Origin: Streptomyces luomodiensis
GTDB taxonomy: Bacteria > Actinomycetota > Actinomycetes > Streptomycetales > Streptomycetaceae
Direction: 5' to 3'
Assembly: GCF_031679605.1 (NCBI RefSeq)
Contig: NZ_CP117522.1
Span: forward strand, 6,634,001-6,698,000
DNA length: 64,000 bases
The notes beneath the pieces are model-generated. The model was not told the origin of the DNA and searched no databases. It saw nothing but the letters and a program-made list of their open reading frames with translations. Positions 12,109 through 20,857 of this stretch are shown here, one piece after another; the first letter of the stretch is position 1; the number at the start of each line of letters is the position of its first letter. The translations under genes and the position numbers were made by a program.

Positions 12109-12681
12109 TCAGCGGTTCTCGCCGGGAACCCAGAGGACGTCGCCGACCTCCTTGTTGGCCACCCGGGCCAGGATGAACAGCAGGTCCGAGAGCCGGTTGA
12201 GATAGGTGGCGGTGAGCACGTTCATGGAGTCCCCGTACTCGGCGAGCGCCGCCCAGGTGGAGCGCTCGGCGCGGCGCACCACCGTGCACGCCTGGTGCAG
12301 CAGCGCCGCGCCCGGGGTGCCACCCGGGAGGATGAAGCTGCGCAGCTTCTCCAGGCCCTCCAGGAAGCGGTCGCAGTCCGCCTCCAGCTTGTCGACATAG
12401 CTCTGTTGCACGCGCAGCGGGGGATGGGCGGGGTTCTCCACCACCGGGGTGGACAGGTCCGCGCCCACGTCGAACAGGTCGTTCTGGACGCGGACCAGCA
12501 CCCTGATGATCTCGGCGGGCAGCCCGCCCAGGGCGATGGCCACCCCGATCGCGGCGTTCGCCTCGTTCGCGTCGGCGTACGCGGCGATCCGCGGATCGGT
12601 CTTGGCGGTGCGGCTCATATCGCCGAGGGCGGTGGTGCCCGTGTCCCCGGTACGCGTATAGATGCGGGTGAGATTGACCAT
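12109..12681 (-). CDS. Cob(I)alamin adenosyltransferase, PduO type
   Basis: A 190-residue enzyme that transfers adenosyl from ATP to cob(I)alamin to make coenzyme B12. The N-terminal ATP-binding motif TRTGDTGTTALGD is complete. Further family motifs are QNDLFDVGADLSTP near residue 70, RAERSTWAA near 140, and YLNRLSDLLFILAR with the conserved Arg-Leu-Ser-Asp near 165. Its product is the cofactor needed by the isobutyryl-CoA mutase encoded at 45.1 kb. The gene stands alone, 23 bases downstream of the ABC permease stop, so it could be co-transcribed with the transporter. Confidence 0.93.
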   Translation of the reverse strand: MVNLTRIYTRTGDTGTTALGDMSRTAKTDPRIAAYADANEANAAIGVAIALGGLPAEIIRVLVRVQNDLFDVGADLSTPVVENPAHPPLRVQQSYVDKLEADCDRFLEGLEKLRSFILPGGTPGAALLHQACTVVRRAERSTWAALAEYGDSMNVLTATYLNRLSDLLFILARVANKEVGDVLWVPGENR

Positions 12682-12704
12682 GGGGCCGAGCCTACGCGGC
12701 GGCC

Positions 12705-13460
12705 CTACGCCCCGGCCTGCCGGAAGAGCCGGGCGCCGAGGGTCACGGCCACCACCGCCAGCGCGGAGGCGACCAGCGCCGCCAGCGCGATCTTCCCGTC
12801 CCCGTACTCCCCGGCGAAGGCGGCCCGCACCCCGTCCACGAGATAGCGGAACGGCACGAAGTGCGAGGCGATGTCGAGCCAGCGCGGCCCGAGCGACATC
12901 GGCAGCAGAATCCCGGACAGCAGCATCGCGGGCATGGTGAGCGAGTTGATGACCGGCGCGAACCCCTGCGGGGAGGCCACCCGCATCGCCAGCGCGTACG
13001 AGAGCGAGGCGAGCGAGACGGTCAGCACGCCGACGAAGACGAAGCCGATGGCCACGCCCAGCACCGGGGCGCGCAGCCCGAGCGCCACGGCGACGCACAC
13101 CAGCACCAGGGATTGCACCAGCAACTGCACGACGTCCTTGAGCACCCGGCCCATGAGCAGCGCCAGCCGGCTGACCGGGGTGACCCGCATCCGCTCGATG
13201 ACGCCCGTGCGCCGCTCGAAGACCAGCCCGATCCCGGCGAACGAGGCGCTGAAGAGCCCGAGTTGGATGAGGATGCCGGGGACAATGGTCTGCCAGGAGC
13301 TGCCCTGGCCGCCCAGCGGCACATCGGTGAGCAGTGGGCCGAAGAAGACGAGGAAGAGCAGCGGCTGGACCATCCCGAAGACCAGGGCGGGCTTGGAGCG
13401 CAGCGTCTGGCGGGCGTAGCGGCCGAAGATCAGGGCCGTGTCGGAGACGAGCTGAGGCAT
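12705..13460 (-). CDS. ABC-2 type transporter permease
   Basis: A 251-residue membrane protein with six hydrophobic segments and the ABC-2 signature region (FAPVINSLTMPAMLLSGILLP). The family exports drugs, lipids or polysaccharides. It belongs with the ATPase gene immediately upstream (17-base gap). The divergent TetR gene suggests a drug-type exporter under local repression. The substrate cannot be told. Confidence 0.88.
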   Translation of the reverse strand: MPQLVSDTALIFGRYARQTLRSKPALVFGMVQPLLFLVFFGPLLTDVPLGGQGSSWQTIVPGILIQLGLFSASFAGIGLVFERRTGVIERMRVTPVSRLALLMGRVLKDVVQLLVQSLVLVCVAVALGLRAPVLGVAIGFVFVGVLTVSLASLSYALAMRVASPQGFAPVINSLTMPAMLLSGILLPMSLGPRWLDIASHFVPFRYLVDGVRAAFAGEYGDGKIALAALVASALAVVAVTLGARLFRQAGA

Positions 13461-13477
13461 GGGGCCTTCTTCCGGGG

Positions 13478-14260
13478 TCAGACGGCGAGCGGGGCGGGGT
13501 GGCGCGGGGTGGCGCCGCGCCCGGTGATGGCGATGAAGGCGTCCTGGAGGGTGGCGTCCGGCGAGCCGCCGTACCCGGCCTTGAGCCCCGCCGCGGTGCC
13601 CTCGGCGGCCACTTGGCCCTGGTCGACGATGACGAGCCGGTCGGACAGGGCCTCCGCCTCGTCCAGGTAGTGGGTGGTCAGGAAGACGGTCATGTCCTGC
13701 TCGGCGCGCAGCCGGCGCACCAGCTGCCACAGCTCGGCGCGGCTGCCGGGGTCGAGCCCGGTGGTCGGCTCGTCCAGGAAGAGGATCTCGGGCCGGTGGA
13801 CCAGGCCGAGGGCGATGTCCAGCCGCCGCCGCTGCCCGCCGGAGAGCGCGGCGCAGGGGCGGTCCAGCAGCTCGGTGAGGTCCAGTTCCCGGGCCAGCTC
13901 CGCGGCGCGGGCGGTCGCCTCGGCCTTGCCCATCCGGTAGAGCCGCCCCTGGGTGACCAGTTCCTCCCGTACCGAGACGGTCGGGTCGACCCCGCCGGAC
14001 TGGGCCACGTATCCGATCCGCCGGCGCACCCCCGCCGGATCGCGGGCGAGGTCGTGGCCGGCCACGGTGGCGCTGCCCCCGGTGGGCGGGAGCAGCGTGG
14101 TGAGCATCCGCAGCGTGGTGGTCTTGCCCGCTCCGTTGGGCCCGAGGAAGCCCAGGATCTCCCCGCGTTCGACGGTCAGGTCGATACCGCGCACGGCCGT
14201 CACGGGGCCGCGTTTGGTCCGGAAGGTGTGGGTGAGGCCGTTCGTCGTGATGACTGCCAT
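13478..14260 (-). CDS. ABC transporter ATPase, DrrA-like
   Basis: A 260-residue ATP-binding subunit. It shows Walker A GPNGAGKTTT (about residues 41-50), signature LSGGQRRRL, Walker B ILFLDEPTTGLD and the H-loop TTHYLDEAE. The pattern LDPGSRAELW and the short C-terminus are DrrA-like, the exporter class that works with ABC-2 permeases. The ATG at 14260 is preferred over an in-frame upstream start at 14311 that lies inside the divergent promoter region. It forms an operon with the permease. Confidence 0.92.
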   Translation of the reverse strand: MAVITTNGLTHTFRTKRGPVTAVRGIDLTVERGEILGFLGPNGAGKTTTLRMLTTLLPPTGGSATVAGHDLARDPAGVRRRIGYVAQSGGVDPTVSVREELVTQGRLYRMGKAEATARAAELARELDLTELLDRPCAALSGGQRRRLDIALGLVHRPEILFLDEPTTGLDPGSRAELWQLVRRLRAEQDMTVFLTTHYLDEAEALSDRLVIVDQGQVAAEGTAAGLKAGYGGSPDATLQDAFIAITGRGATPRHPAPLAV

Positions 14261-14327
14261 GGGACAAGAAAAACAGGGAGACTCTATTTTTGCAACGACC
14301 CCAAAAACCAAGGAGCCCCAGCGAAGT

Positions 14328-14333
14328 TAGGAT
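14328..14333 (+). promoter_or_regulatory. -10 hexamer next to the TetR start codon
   Basis: TAGGAT lies 6 bases before the ATG at 14340, the geometry of a leaderless transcript. The embedded AGGA could instead act as a ribosome binding site, so this call is ambiguous. No good -35 is visible. Confidence 0.35.
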
Positions 14334-14339
14334 GAGGCC

Positions 14340-14981
14340 ATGGCGGAAGGGCTCAGGGAGCGGAAGAAGCGGCAGACCAGGCAGCACATCTCGGACGTCG
14401 CGACCGGGCTGTTCATGGAGCGCGGCTTCGAGGCGGTCACGATCGCGGAGATCGCCGAGGCGGCCGAGGTCTCCGTCAACACGGTCTACAACTACTTCCC
14501 GGCCAAGGAGGACCTCTTCGTCGACCGCGAGGAGGAGATCGTCGACCGCCCCTCCCGGCTCGTCCGGGAGCGCGCCGTCGGCCAGTCGGCGGCGCGGGCG
14601 CTGCTGGACCAGCTGCGCCAGGACATCGGCGAGCGGCACCCCTATGTCGGGCTGACCGCGGGGTTCGACCGGTTCCGGCAGGTCATCGTGGATTCGCCGA
14701 CGCTGATGGCCCGGCTCTTCACGATCCAGGGCAGGGCCGTCAACCGGCTCGGCGGCACGCTGCGCGAAGAGGCCGCCGCCGCGCCGCAGGACCCGACCCC
14801 CGAGTTCATCGCCCATCAGCTCGTCGGCGCGGAGAACGCCGTCCGGCGCGCCATCCAGCACGGGCTCGCGGAGGGCGGCAGCGTGGACGAGGTCGCCGAG
14901 GACGCCCTCCGTAAGGTCGACGTCATGGAATCGCTCCTCAGCGACACAGTGCTCAACTATGCGGTGAAGAACACACCGTGA
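14340..14981 (+). CDS. TetR-family regulator, divergent from ABC exporter
   Basis: A 213-residue regulator. Residues 8-65 form the TetR HTH (RQHISDVATGLFMERGFEAVT, then AEAAEVSVNTVYNYFPAKEDLF). The rest is a helical ligand-binding domain with no recognised subfamily. It is divergent from the ABC ATPase gene with only 79 bases between start codons, so it most likely represses the exporter and itself, released by an exported compound. Confidence 0.9.
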   Translation: MAEGLRERKKRQTRQHISDVATGLFMERGFEAVTIAEIAEAAEVSVNTVYNYFPAKEDLFVDREEEIVDRPSRLVRERAVGQSAARALLDQLRQDIGERHPYVGLTAGFDRFRQVIVDSPTLMARLFTIQGRAVNRLGGTLREEAAAAPQDPTPEFIAHQLVGAENAVRRAIQHGLAEGGSVDEVAEDALRKVDVMESLLSDTVLNYAVKNTP

Positions 14982-15021
14982 CGCGCGTTACGAGGGGCTG
15001 CCCGCAGGGGTGAACGGGCGT

Positions 15022-15027
15022 TAAGGT
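15022..15027 (+). promoter_or_regulatory. Candidate -10 for the hydroxybutyryl-CoA dehydrogenase gene
   Basis: TAAGGT lies 41 bases before the GTG, with a weak CTGCCC 18 bases upstream as a possible -35. A transcript from here would include the GGAAGGG ribosome binding site. Confidence 0.25.
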
Positions 15028-15068
15028 CCGGCACATCGAATTGTCGCGAAAACGGAAGGGTGTGTGTC

Positions 15069-15917
15069 GTGGCCAAGAAGCTCGCGGTCATCGGAGCCGG
15101 ACTCATGGGGTCCGGTATCGCGCAGGTCTCGGCCCAGGCAGGCTGGGACGTGGTGCTGCGTGATGTGACCGACGAGGCGCTGCGGCGCGGTACGGACGCC
15201 ATCCGTAGCTCGTACGAGAAGTTCGTCTCCAAGGGCAAGCTGGCGGCGGAGGAGGCCGAGCGGGCGCTGGGCCGGATCACCACCACGACCGACCTCGACG
15301 CCGCCGCCGAGGCCGATGTCGTGGTGGAGGCGGTCTTCGAGAAGATCGAGGTCAAGCGGGAGATCTTCGGCGCCCTCGACGAGCTGGTCAAGGACGACGC
15401 GATCCTGGCGTCGAACACCTCCGCCATCCCGATCACCAAGATCGCCGCGGCCACCCGGCGCCCGGAGCGGGTCGTCGGCACCCACTTCTTCTCGCCGGTC
15501 CCGATGATGGGGCTGTGCGAGCTGGTCCGCGGCTACAAGACCAGCGACGAAACCCTGGCCGCCGCACGGGAGTTCGCCGAGGGCGTGGGCAAGACCTGTA
15601 TCGTCGTCAACCGCGATGTCGCGGGCTTTGTCACCACCCGGCTCATCTCGGCGCTCGTCGTGGAAGCGGCGAAGCTGTACGAGTCGGGGGTTGCCACGGC
15701 CGAGGACATCGACACCGCCTGCAAGCTGGGCTTCGGCCATGCGATGGGACCCCTCGCGACGGCCGATCTGACCGGCGTGGACATCCTGCTGCACGCCACC
15801 GACAACATCTACACCGAGTCCCAGGACGAGAAGTTCGCACCGCCGGAGATCATGCGCCGGATGGTCGATGCGGGGGACATCGGCCGCAAGAGCGGCGAGG
15901 GCTTCTACCGCTACTGA
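15069..15917 (+). CDS. 3-hydroxybutyryl-CoA dehydrogenase
   Basis: A 282-residue NAD(P)-dependent enzyme that interconverts acetoacetyl-CoA and 3-hydroxybutyryl-CoA. The N-terminal Rossmann motif GAGLMGSGIA is at residues 9-18. The catalytic His139-Glu151 pair lies in THFFSPVPMMGLCE, and GRKSGEGFYRY at the C-terminus is typical. The GTG at 15069 is chosen: GGAAGGG ends 8 bases upstream. An in-frame GTG at 15060 would overlap it. The enzyme supplies C4 units to the ethylmalonyl-CoA and butyryl-CoA routes, fitting the acyl-CoA genes elsewhere in the window. Confidence 0.93.
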   Translation: MAKKLAVIGAGLMGSGIAQVSAQAGWDVVLRDVTDEALRRGTDAIRSSYEKFVSKGKLAAEEAERALGRITTTTDLDAAAEADVVVEAVFEKIEVKREIFGALDELVKDDAILASNTSAIPITKIAAATRRPERVVGTHFFSPVPMMGLCELVRGYKTSDETLAAAREFAEGVGKTCIVVNRDVAGFVTTRLISALVVEAAKLYESGVATAEDIDTACKLGFGHAMGPLATADLTGVDILLHATDNIYTESQDEKFAPPEIMRRMVDAGDIGRKSGEGFYRY

Positions 15918-16072
15918 GGGCCCTGGTGCGGCGCCAGGGCCGGAACTCACCCTCGCGGGTGAAATCGGTATCGGTTCGCTTACAGACGGCAACTTCCTCG
16001 TATGAGAGGCAGTCAGTTCTGTAGACAGAAATGGCGCATTGACGACACGACGCACCGTAGTGGGGAGCGCAT

Positions 16073-16396
16073 ATGCACATCAGGGGCGACCACGCCGAGC
16101 TGGTCGTCGGGGGCCGACTGGACGTCCGGAGCGCGGCGGACGCCCGTACGGCCCTGCACACCGCCGTCGACGCCGGCGGCGGGGATCTCGTTCTCGACCT
16201 CACCGAATTGGACTCCTGGGACGCCACCGGACTCGGGGTGATCATGGGTGCGCACCGCCGGGCCGGCCGGATGGGCAGACGGCTCGTGCTGCGCGGGGTG
16301 CCGCCCCAGATGCAGCGGCTGCTGGTGGCCACCCGGCTGCACCGCATCCTGGCGATCGAAGGCGGTCTGGAGGCGGAGTCGCTGCCGCGGGTCTGA
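16073..16396 (+). CDS. STAS-domain anti-sigma factor antagonist
   Basis: A 107-residue single STAS domain, as in SpoIIAA and BldG. Such proteins bind and neutralise an anti-sigma kinase unless phosphorylated. The phosphorylation loop reads DSWDATGLGV, so a Thr (about residue 59) stands where SpoIIAA has the phosphorylated Ser (DSSGLG). GGGGAG precedes the ATG. No anti-sigma kinase gene is adjacent. The neighbour downstream is a membrane P-loop protein on the same strand after 224 bases. Confidence 0.85.
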   Translation: MHIRGDHAELVVGGRLDVRSAADARTALHTAVDAGGGDLVLDLTELDSWDATGLGVIMGAHRRAGRMGRRLVLRGVPPQMQRLLVATRLHRILAIEGGLEAESLPRV

Positions 16397-16620
16397 GCGG
16401 CGTGGGCCGGTTGCCCGGGGGCGCGTTGGCGGGGGTGGCGCGTTGCCCGGGGTGGCGCGGGCGCCCTCCGGCGCGGTGGATACTGTGAGCAGGTCCAGGC
16501 CGTCGCATACGGCCCGGGGTTCGGTGGACGCCGGACGCACTCTCTACGGCGGCACCGGACCAGAAGCGAAGGCAGGCCGGGGAGCCTTACAGCACGCCAC
16601 GCCTCTGGGGGGCAAGGACC

Positions 16621-19317
16621 ATGGACCCGAAGAACGACAGACCGGAAGAGCACGGTCACGACGACGCCGGGCCGGGCGGGGCCTCCGGCGCGCCTGTGGC
16701 GGACGGCGACGGCTCGTCGTCGCGCCCGTCCGCCGTACGCGTGCCGGGGCTGCCGGGGGACGAGCCGACGCCCCCTCCGGGCGGGCCGGTGCCCGGCTCG
16801 TCCGCCTCCTCTGCCTCCGCCGGGTCTGCTGCCTCTGCCGGCTCTGCCGCGGGGCCGGTCCGCACCGCGCGCATCGTCACCGGTGACCATCTGCTGACGG
16901 TCAACCCCGTGGACGGCAGCGAGATAGAACCCTGCTCGCCCGGAGAGCGCCCCGACCGGCCCGAGCGCCACGGCCCCGACGAGCGCGAGGAGTTGCGCCG
17001 CGCCGCCGCCCCGCCGCGTCCGTCCGGCACCGTCGTACCCGAGCTGCCGATGCTGGAGCGCGACGACGAGCGGGACCGGCTCGCCCGGCTGGTCGCCCGC
17101 GGCCGCTCGGTGCGGGTCACCGGGCCCTCCGGCGTGGGGCGCAGCACCCTGCTGGAGGCCGTCGCCGCCGACTGCGAGCGGCTCGCGCCCGACGGTGTCG
17201 TACGCCTCTCCGGCTACCGCCGCACCCCCGCCGACCTCCTCCACGACCTCTACGCCGCCGTCTTCAGCGCCCCGCTGTACCGGCCCGACCGGGCGGAGCT
17301 GCTGGACGCGGTCCAGGAGATCGGCGCGGTTGTCGTCCTCGACGACATCGAGTTCGGCGGCACCGCGCTGGACGAGTTCCTCGACGCGACCCCCGAATGC
17401 GCGTTCCTGATCTCCGCCACTCCCGACGTCCCGAGCCCGTCCCCCGACGCGCACCTCGAGGAGGTCTCCCTCTCCGGGCTCAGCCGTACGGCCGGTCTCG
17501 AACTGCTGGAGCGGGCCGCACGGCGGCCGCTGGCGGAGGACGAGGTGAGCTGGGCGGCGGATCTGTGGTTCGAGTCCGAGGGGCTGCCGCTGCGCTTCGT
17601 GCAGGCGGGCGCGCTGCTGCGGCAGCGGGACGCCCTGCGCGACGACCCCGCCGGGCCGGAGGCGGACGAGGGCCACGAGGCCGCGCTGCCCTCGCTCGCC
17701 GAGGCGGCGTCCCCCGCCGCGCTGCTCGCCGCCCGGCTGAGCGAGACGGCCCGCGACGCCCTGCGGTTCGCGGTCGCGCTCGGCGGCGAATGCCCGCACC
17801 GGGCCCATCTGCCCGCGCTCACCGGGGACACCCACGCGGACGCGGCCCTCGGCGAACTGCTCGGCTGCGGCCTCGTCACCCCGGCCGGATCGCACTACCG
17901 GCTGGCGGCGGGCGTCACCGACCACCTCGCGCAGGAGGGCTACGCCGACGAGAACGCCGGGCGTGCGCACACCCTCGCCGAGCACTACGCCTGGTGGGCC
18001 GGCCACCGCTCGGTGGCGCCCGAGCGCGTGGCCGCCGAGGCCGACGCGATCCTCGCGGCGATGGCCGCGCTCATCGGCAGCCGCGAGGCGGGCCACGCCG
18101 ACGCCGCCGTGCGCCTCGCCCGCGCCGCCGCACCCGCCTTCGCCGCGGCGCTGCACTGGGGCGCCTGGGAGCGGGCGGTGCGCCACGGCCAGGAGGCCGC
18201 GCGGCTGGCGGGACAGGTCGCGGACGAGGCGTACTTCCACCATGAGCTGGGCGTCCTCGCGCTGTGCACGGGCAATCTGGACCGGGCCCGCGCGGAGTTG
18301 GAGGCGTCGATCGGGCTGCGCGGCGTCCTCGCGGACAAGCGGGGCACGGTCGCGGGCCGGCGCGCGCTGGCCCTGGTCGCCGACCGCTCGCCGGGCTCGG
18401 CGATGGCCGGGGCGTTCGGGGTGAGCGGCAAGGGCGTGGCGTCCCCGAGTGCGTCCTCCGGCGCGTCTTCCGGTGCGCCTTCGGGTACGTCCTCGGGTGC
18501 GTCCTCCGGCGCGTTCTCGGCGGCGGGCGCCGGGCCGGACGACACGGAGACCACGATCGTCACCCCGAAGGTGGCGGCGACGACGCCGCTGGCCGCCCTG
18601 GGCACGACGGCGGTGACGGCCACGGCGGCGACGGCGGCGATCCCGGCCGTCTCCCGGACCTCGGTGGCCGCTTCCGCCACCCCGGCGGCCCCCGGCACCG
18701 CGTCCGCCTCCGGCGGGTCCTCCGCCGGGCTCTCCGGCGGCAAGCCGCGCGGTCTGCGCCGCCTGGCGGCGCACGGTGCCCGGCGCAATGTGGTCGCGGC
18801 GGCCGCCGGTGTGCTGCTGGTGGCCGTGCTCGGCACCGTGGTGACCCTGGGCGCCACCTCGGGCAACGACCACGACACCCCCACCGACAAGGTCAAGCCG
18901 GGCCGGTCGGCCACGCAGCGGGACGACGACCCGACCGCCGACGAGCCCACGAGCGGCACCAGCCAGGCCCCCCAGCCGGGCCTCAGCGGGGCGCCGCAGG
19001 CGCCCGCGTCCCCGTCCGCGCCGAGCAGCGGCTCGCCCAGCGGGTCCACGGCGTCGAGCGGCCCGTCGTCGACGAGCGGCGCGCCCTCGGACAGCGGGCA
19101 GCCGCCCTCGCCGCCGTCGTCGGACCCCACGACCCAGCGTCCGAAGCCCACGAGCAAGCCGCCGACGGACAAGCCGACGACCCCGACCGGTCAGCCCAGC
19201 GAGCCGACGCCCTCGACCTCCGCCCCGACCACGACCCCCACCGACGGCACGTCCAACACCGCGAGCGCCCCCACCACCCACACGGCCTCGGCCACCGCCG
19301 GCCCGGTCGGGGCGTAA
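16621..19317 (+). CDS. Membrane-anchored P-loop (STAND-like) protein with Ser/Thr/Pro-rich outer tail
   Basis: An 898-residue protein of unknown function. Residues 1-135 are disordered and acidic. A nucleotide-binding module follows, with Walker A GPSGVGRST at 168-176, where Arg replaces the usual Lys, and a Walker B-like VVVLDDIE near 240. Next come helical domains with TPR-like character (LALCTGNLDRARAELEAS near 545). A low-complexity Ser/Ala/Thr linker leads to one transmembrane helix (about 724-744). The last 155 residues are Ser/Thr/Pro-rich and presumably outside the cell. The shape suggests a signalling ATPase tethered to the membrane with a cell-wall-spanning tail. The function is not recognised. 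Confidence 0.8.
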   Translation: MDPKNDRPEEHGHDDAGPGGASGAPVADGDGSSSRPSAVRVPGLPGDEPTPPPGGPVPGSSASSASAGSAASAGSAAGPVRTARIVTGDHLLTVNPVDGSEIEPCSPGERPDRPERHGPDEREELRRAAAPPRPSGTVVPELPMLERDDERDRLARLVARGRSVRVTGPSGVGRSTLLEAVAADCERLAPDGVVRLSGYRRTPADLLHDLYAAVFSAPLYRPDRAELLDAVQEIGAVVVLDDIEFGGTALDEFLDATPECAFLISATPDVPSPSPDAHLEEVSLSGLSRTAGLELLERAARRPLAEDEVSWAADLWFESEGLPLRFVQAGALLRQRDALRDDPAGPEADEGHEAALPSLAEAASPAALLAARLSETARDALRFAVALGGECPHRAHLPALTGDTHADAALGELLGCGLVTPAGSHYRLAAGVTDHLAQEGYADENAGRAHTLAEHYAWWAGHRSVAPERVAAEADAILAAMAALIGSREAGHADAAVRLARAAAPAFAAALHWGAWERAVRHGQEAARLAGQVADEAYFHHELGVLALCTGNLDRARAELEASIGLRGVLADKRGTVAGRRALALVADRSPGSAMAGAFGVSGKGVASPSASSGASSGAPSGTSSGASSGAFSAAGAGPDDTETTIVTPKVAATTPLAALGTTAVTATAATAAIPAVSRTSVAASATPAAPGTASASGGSSAGLSGGKPRGLRRLAAHGARRNVVAAAAGVLLVAVLGTVVTLGATSGNDHDTPTDKVKPGRSATQRDDDPTADEPTSGTSQAPQPGLSGAPQAPASPSAPSSGSPSGSTASSGPSSTSGAPSDSGQPPSPPSSDPTTQRPKPTSKPPTDKPTTPTGQPSEPTPSTSAPTTTPTDGTSNTASAPTTHTASATAGPVGA

Positions 19318-19498
19318 CCCCGCTCCCGCCGCGGCCGGACGCCGGACGCACACGCACCGGGACACCAGGCGGACGCCGGGCGGACCACAGGCGGACGCCG
19401 GGCGGCCACAGGCGCCGGAACGAGCCGGATCCCGCCCGGCCCCCGTGGCGGGATGTGGTCGGCTCAGGGGCCGGGGAAGGGTCCGTACGACGGAAGAA

Positions 19499-19523
19499 GG
19501 CCCGGGGCCGTCGGCCCCGGGCC
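19499..19523. terminator. Bidirectional terminator between convergent genes
   Basis: A perfect 11-bp GC stem (19499-19509 with 19513-19523) and a 3-base loop, 11 bases beyond the nucS stop. The rest of the 217-base gap is GC-rich with degenerate GGCGGACGCCGGGCGG copies and no gene. Confidence 0.6.
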
Positions 19524-19534
19524 CCAGCGGCCGG

Positions 19535-20197
19535 TCAGAAGAGGCGGAGCTTGTCGTCCTCGATGCCCCGGAGCGCGTCGTAGTCCAGCACCACGCAGCC
19601 GATGCCCCGGTCGGTGGCGAGGACGCGGGCCTGGGGCTTGATCTCCTGGGCGGCGAAGATGCCCTTCACCGGGGCGAGATGCGGGTCCCGGTTGAGGAGT
19701 TCGAGATAGCGGGTGAGCTGCTCGACCCCGTCGATCTCACCACGGCGTTTGATCTCCACGGCGACCGTCGCCCCGTCCGCGTCGCGGCAGAGAATGTCCA
19801 CGGGGCCAATGGCAGTGGGGTATTCACGCCGAATAAGCGTCCAGCCATCGCCGAGTGTCTCGATACGGTCGGCGAGCAGCTCCTGGAGATGCGCCTCGAC
19901 CCCGTCCTTGATCAGCCCGGGGTCCACGCCGAGTTCGTGCGAGGAGTCGTGGAGGATCTCCTCCATCGTGATGATGAGCTTCTCGCCCGCCTTGTTCACG
20001 ACCGTCCACACATCGTCGTCGCCTTCCTTCAGCGTGCACGGCGGAGACATCCAGTTGAGGGGTTTGTAGGCCCTGTCGTCCGCGTGGATGGACACGCTGC
20101 CGTCGGCCTTGACGAGGATCAGACGGGGTGCCGAGGGAAGGTGGGCGGTGAGGCGGCCGGCGTAGTCCACAGAGCACCGGGCGATGACGAGACGCAT
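19535..20197 (-). CDS. nucS: Mismatch-specific endonuclease NucS (EndoMS)
   Basis: A 220-residue RecB-fold nuclease that cuts both strands at mismatches and replaces MutS/MutL repair in actinobacteria. The catalytic residues line up as Asp134 (PVDILC), Glu148 and Lys150 (EIKRR), with the same 14 and 2 residue spacing as D160/E174/K176 of archaeal NucS. The C-terminus KLRLF resembles a sliding-clamp-binding peptide. The ATG at 20197 gives the [12 protein letters not shown] start usual for the family. No clear ribosome binding site precedes it. TAGCGT 8 bases upstream could be a -10 of a leaderless transcript. Confidence 0.95.
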   Translation of the reverse strand: MRLVIARCSVDYAGRLTAHLPSAPRLILVKADGSVSIHADDRAYKPLNWMSPPCTLKEGDDDVWTVVNKAGEKLIITMEEILHDSSHELGVDPGLIKDGVEAHLQELLADRIETLGDGWTLIRREYPTAIGPVDILCRDADGATVAVEIKRRGEIDGVEQLTRYLELLNRDPHLAPVKGIFAAQEIKPQARVLATDRGIGCVVLDYDALRGIEDDKLRLF

Positions 20198-20408
20198 GGT
20201 CGGCAACGCTACTCGACCACCACCGCCTCACGCGATTCGTCCGTCGATGGCCCCCTTCGGCGATGGCTGGTTGTGTGCCCATTCTCCTGGTGCGGGGGCA
20301 GTGGCCGAATTACCGTTGAAGCGGGTGGTCGTCGGATGGGTACGCTGCGTCGCCGTCCGCCCTTCCCGTCCCTGAGACCCCGCTCGCGGGGTCGCGAGAG
20401 GAGAACCC

Positions 20409-20801
20409 ATGTCGCTCGACGTCTCACCGGCCCTGCTCGAACAGGCCGAGCGAGGCGAGGTCGACGAAGCCGCCTTCGTCGACTGCGTCAGGAACTCCCT
20501 ACCCTACGCATGGGAGATGATCAGCTCACTGGTGGCACAGCTGAAGGTGGACGGCGGGGAGTTCGCCGACAACCAGACGCCGCCGCCCGACGAGCAGGCA
20601 CGCGGTCAGCTGCTCCGCGCACTGGCGAGTGACGCGATACGCGGCGCGCTGGAGCGCCACTTCGGGGTGCGACTGGCCTTCCAGAACTGCCACCGGGTCG
20701 CGGTCTTCCCGGTGGACGCCTCCGCCGACGAACGCCTCGCCCGCTTCACCTCGGTCCGGGGGCAGCTGCTCAACCAGTCACCCGAGCTCCGCGACTGCTG
20801 A
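20409..20801 (+). CDS. SCO5389-family protein, unknown function
   Basis: A 130-residue acidic protein (start MSLDVSPALLEQAERGEVDEAAFVDCVRNSLPYAW) that I recognise as the actinobacterial SCO5389 family, named after the S. coelicolor neighbour of nucS. No catalytic motif, membrane segment or signal peptide is visible. It is mostly helical with two Cys in the first 100 residues. GAGAGGAG precedes the ATG. It is divergent from nucS and the pair is conserved across streptomycetes. Confidence 0.8.
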   Translation: MSLDVSPALLEQAERGEVDEAAFVDCVRNSLPYAWEMISSLVAQLKVDGGEFADNQTPPPDEQARGQLLRALASDAIRGALERHFGVRLAFQNCHRVAVFPVDASADERLARFTSVRGQLLNQSPELRDC

Positions 20802-20811
20802 CGGGACCTCC

Positions 20812-20857
20812 GCTGCCGCTCCGCCAGGGGGAGGTGTATCAGCGCAGGAGCGGCAGC
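20812..20857. terminator. Possible hairpin between convergent genes
   Basis: Arms 20812-20822 and 20847-20857 pair perfectly over 11 bp around a 24-base loop. It overlaps the end of the oxidoreductase gene, so it could stop transcription from the + strand. Confidence 0.35.

Noticed and set aside
15850..19365. An 1171-codon minus-strand frame over the dehydrogenase end, STAS and P-loop genes
   Set aside because: It overlaps two well-supported genes and begins in Arg/Gly-rich noise.
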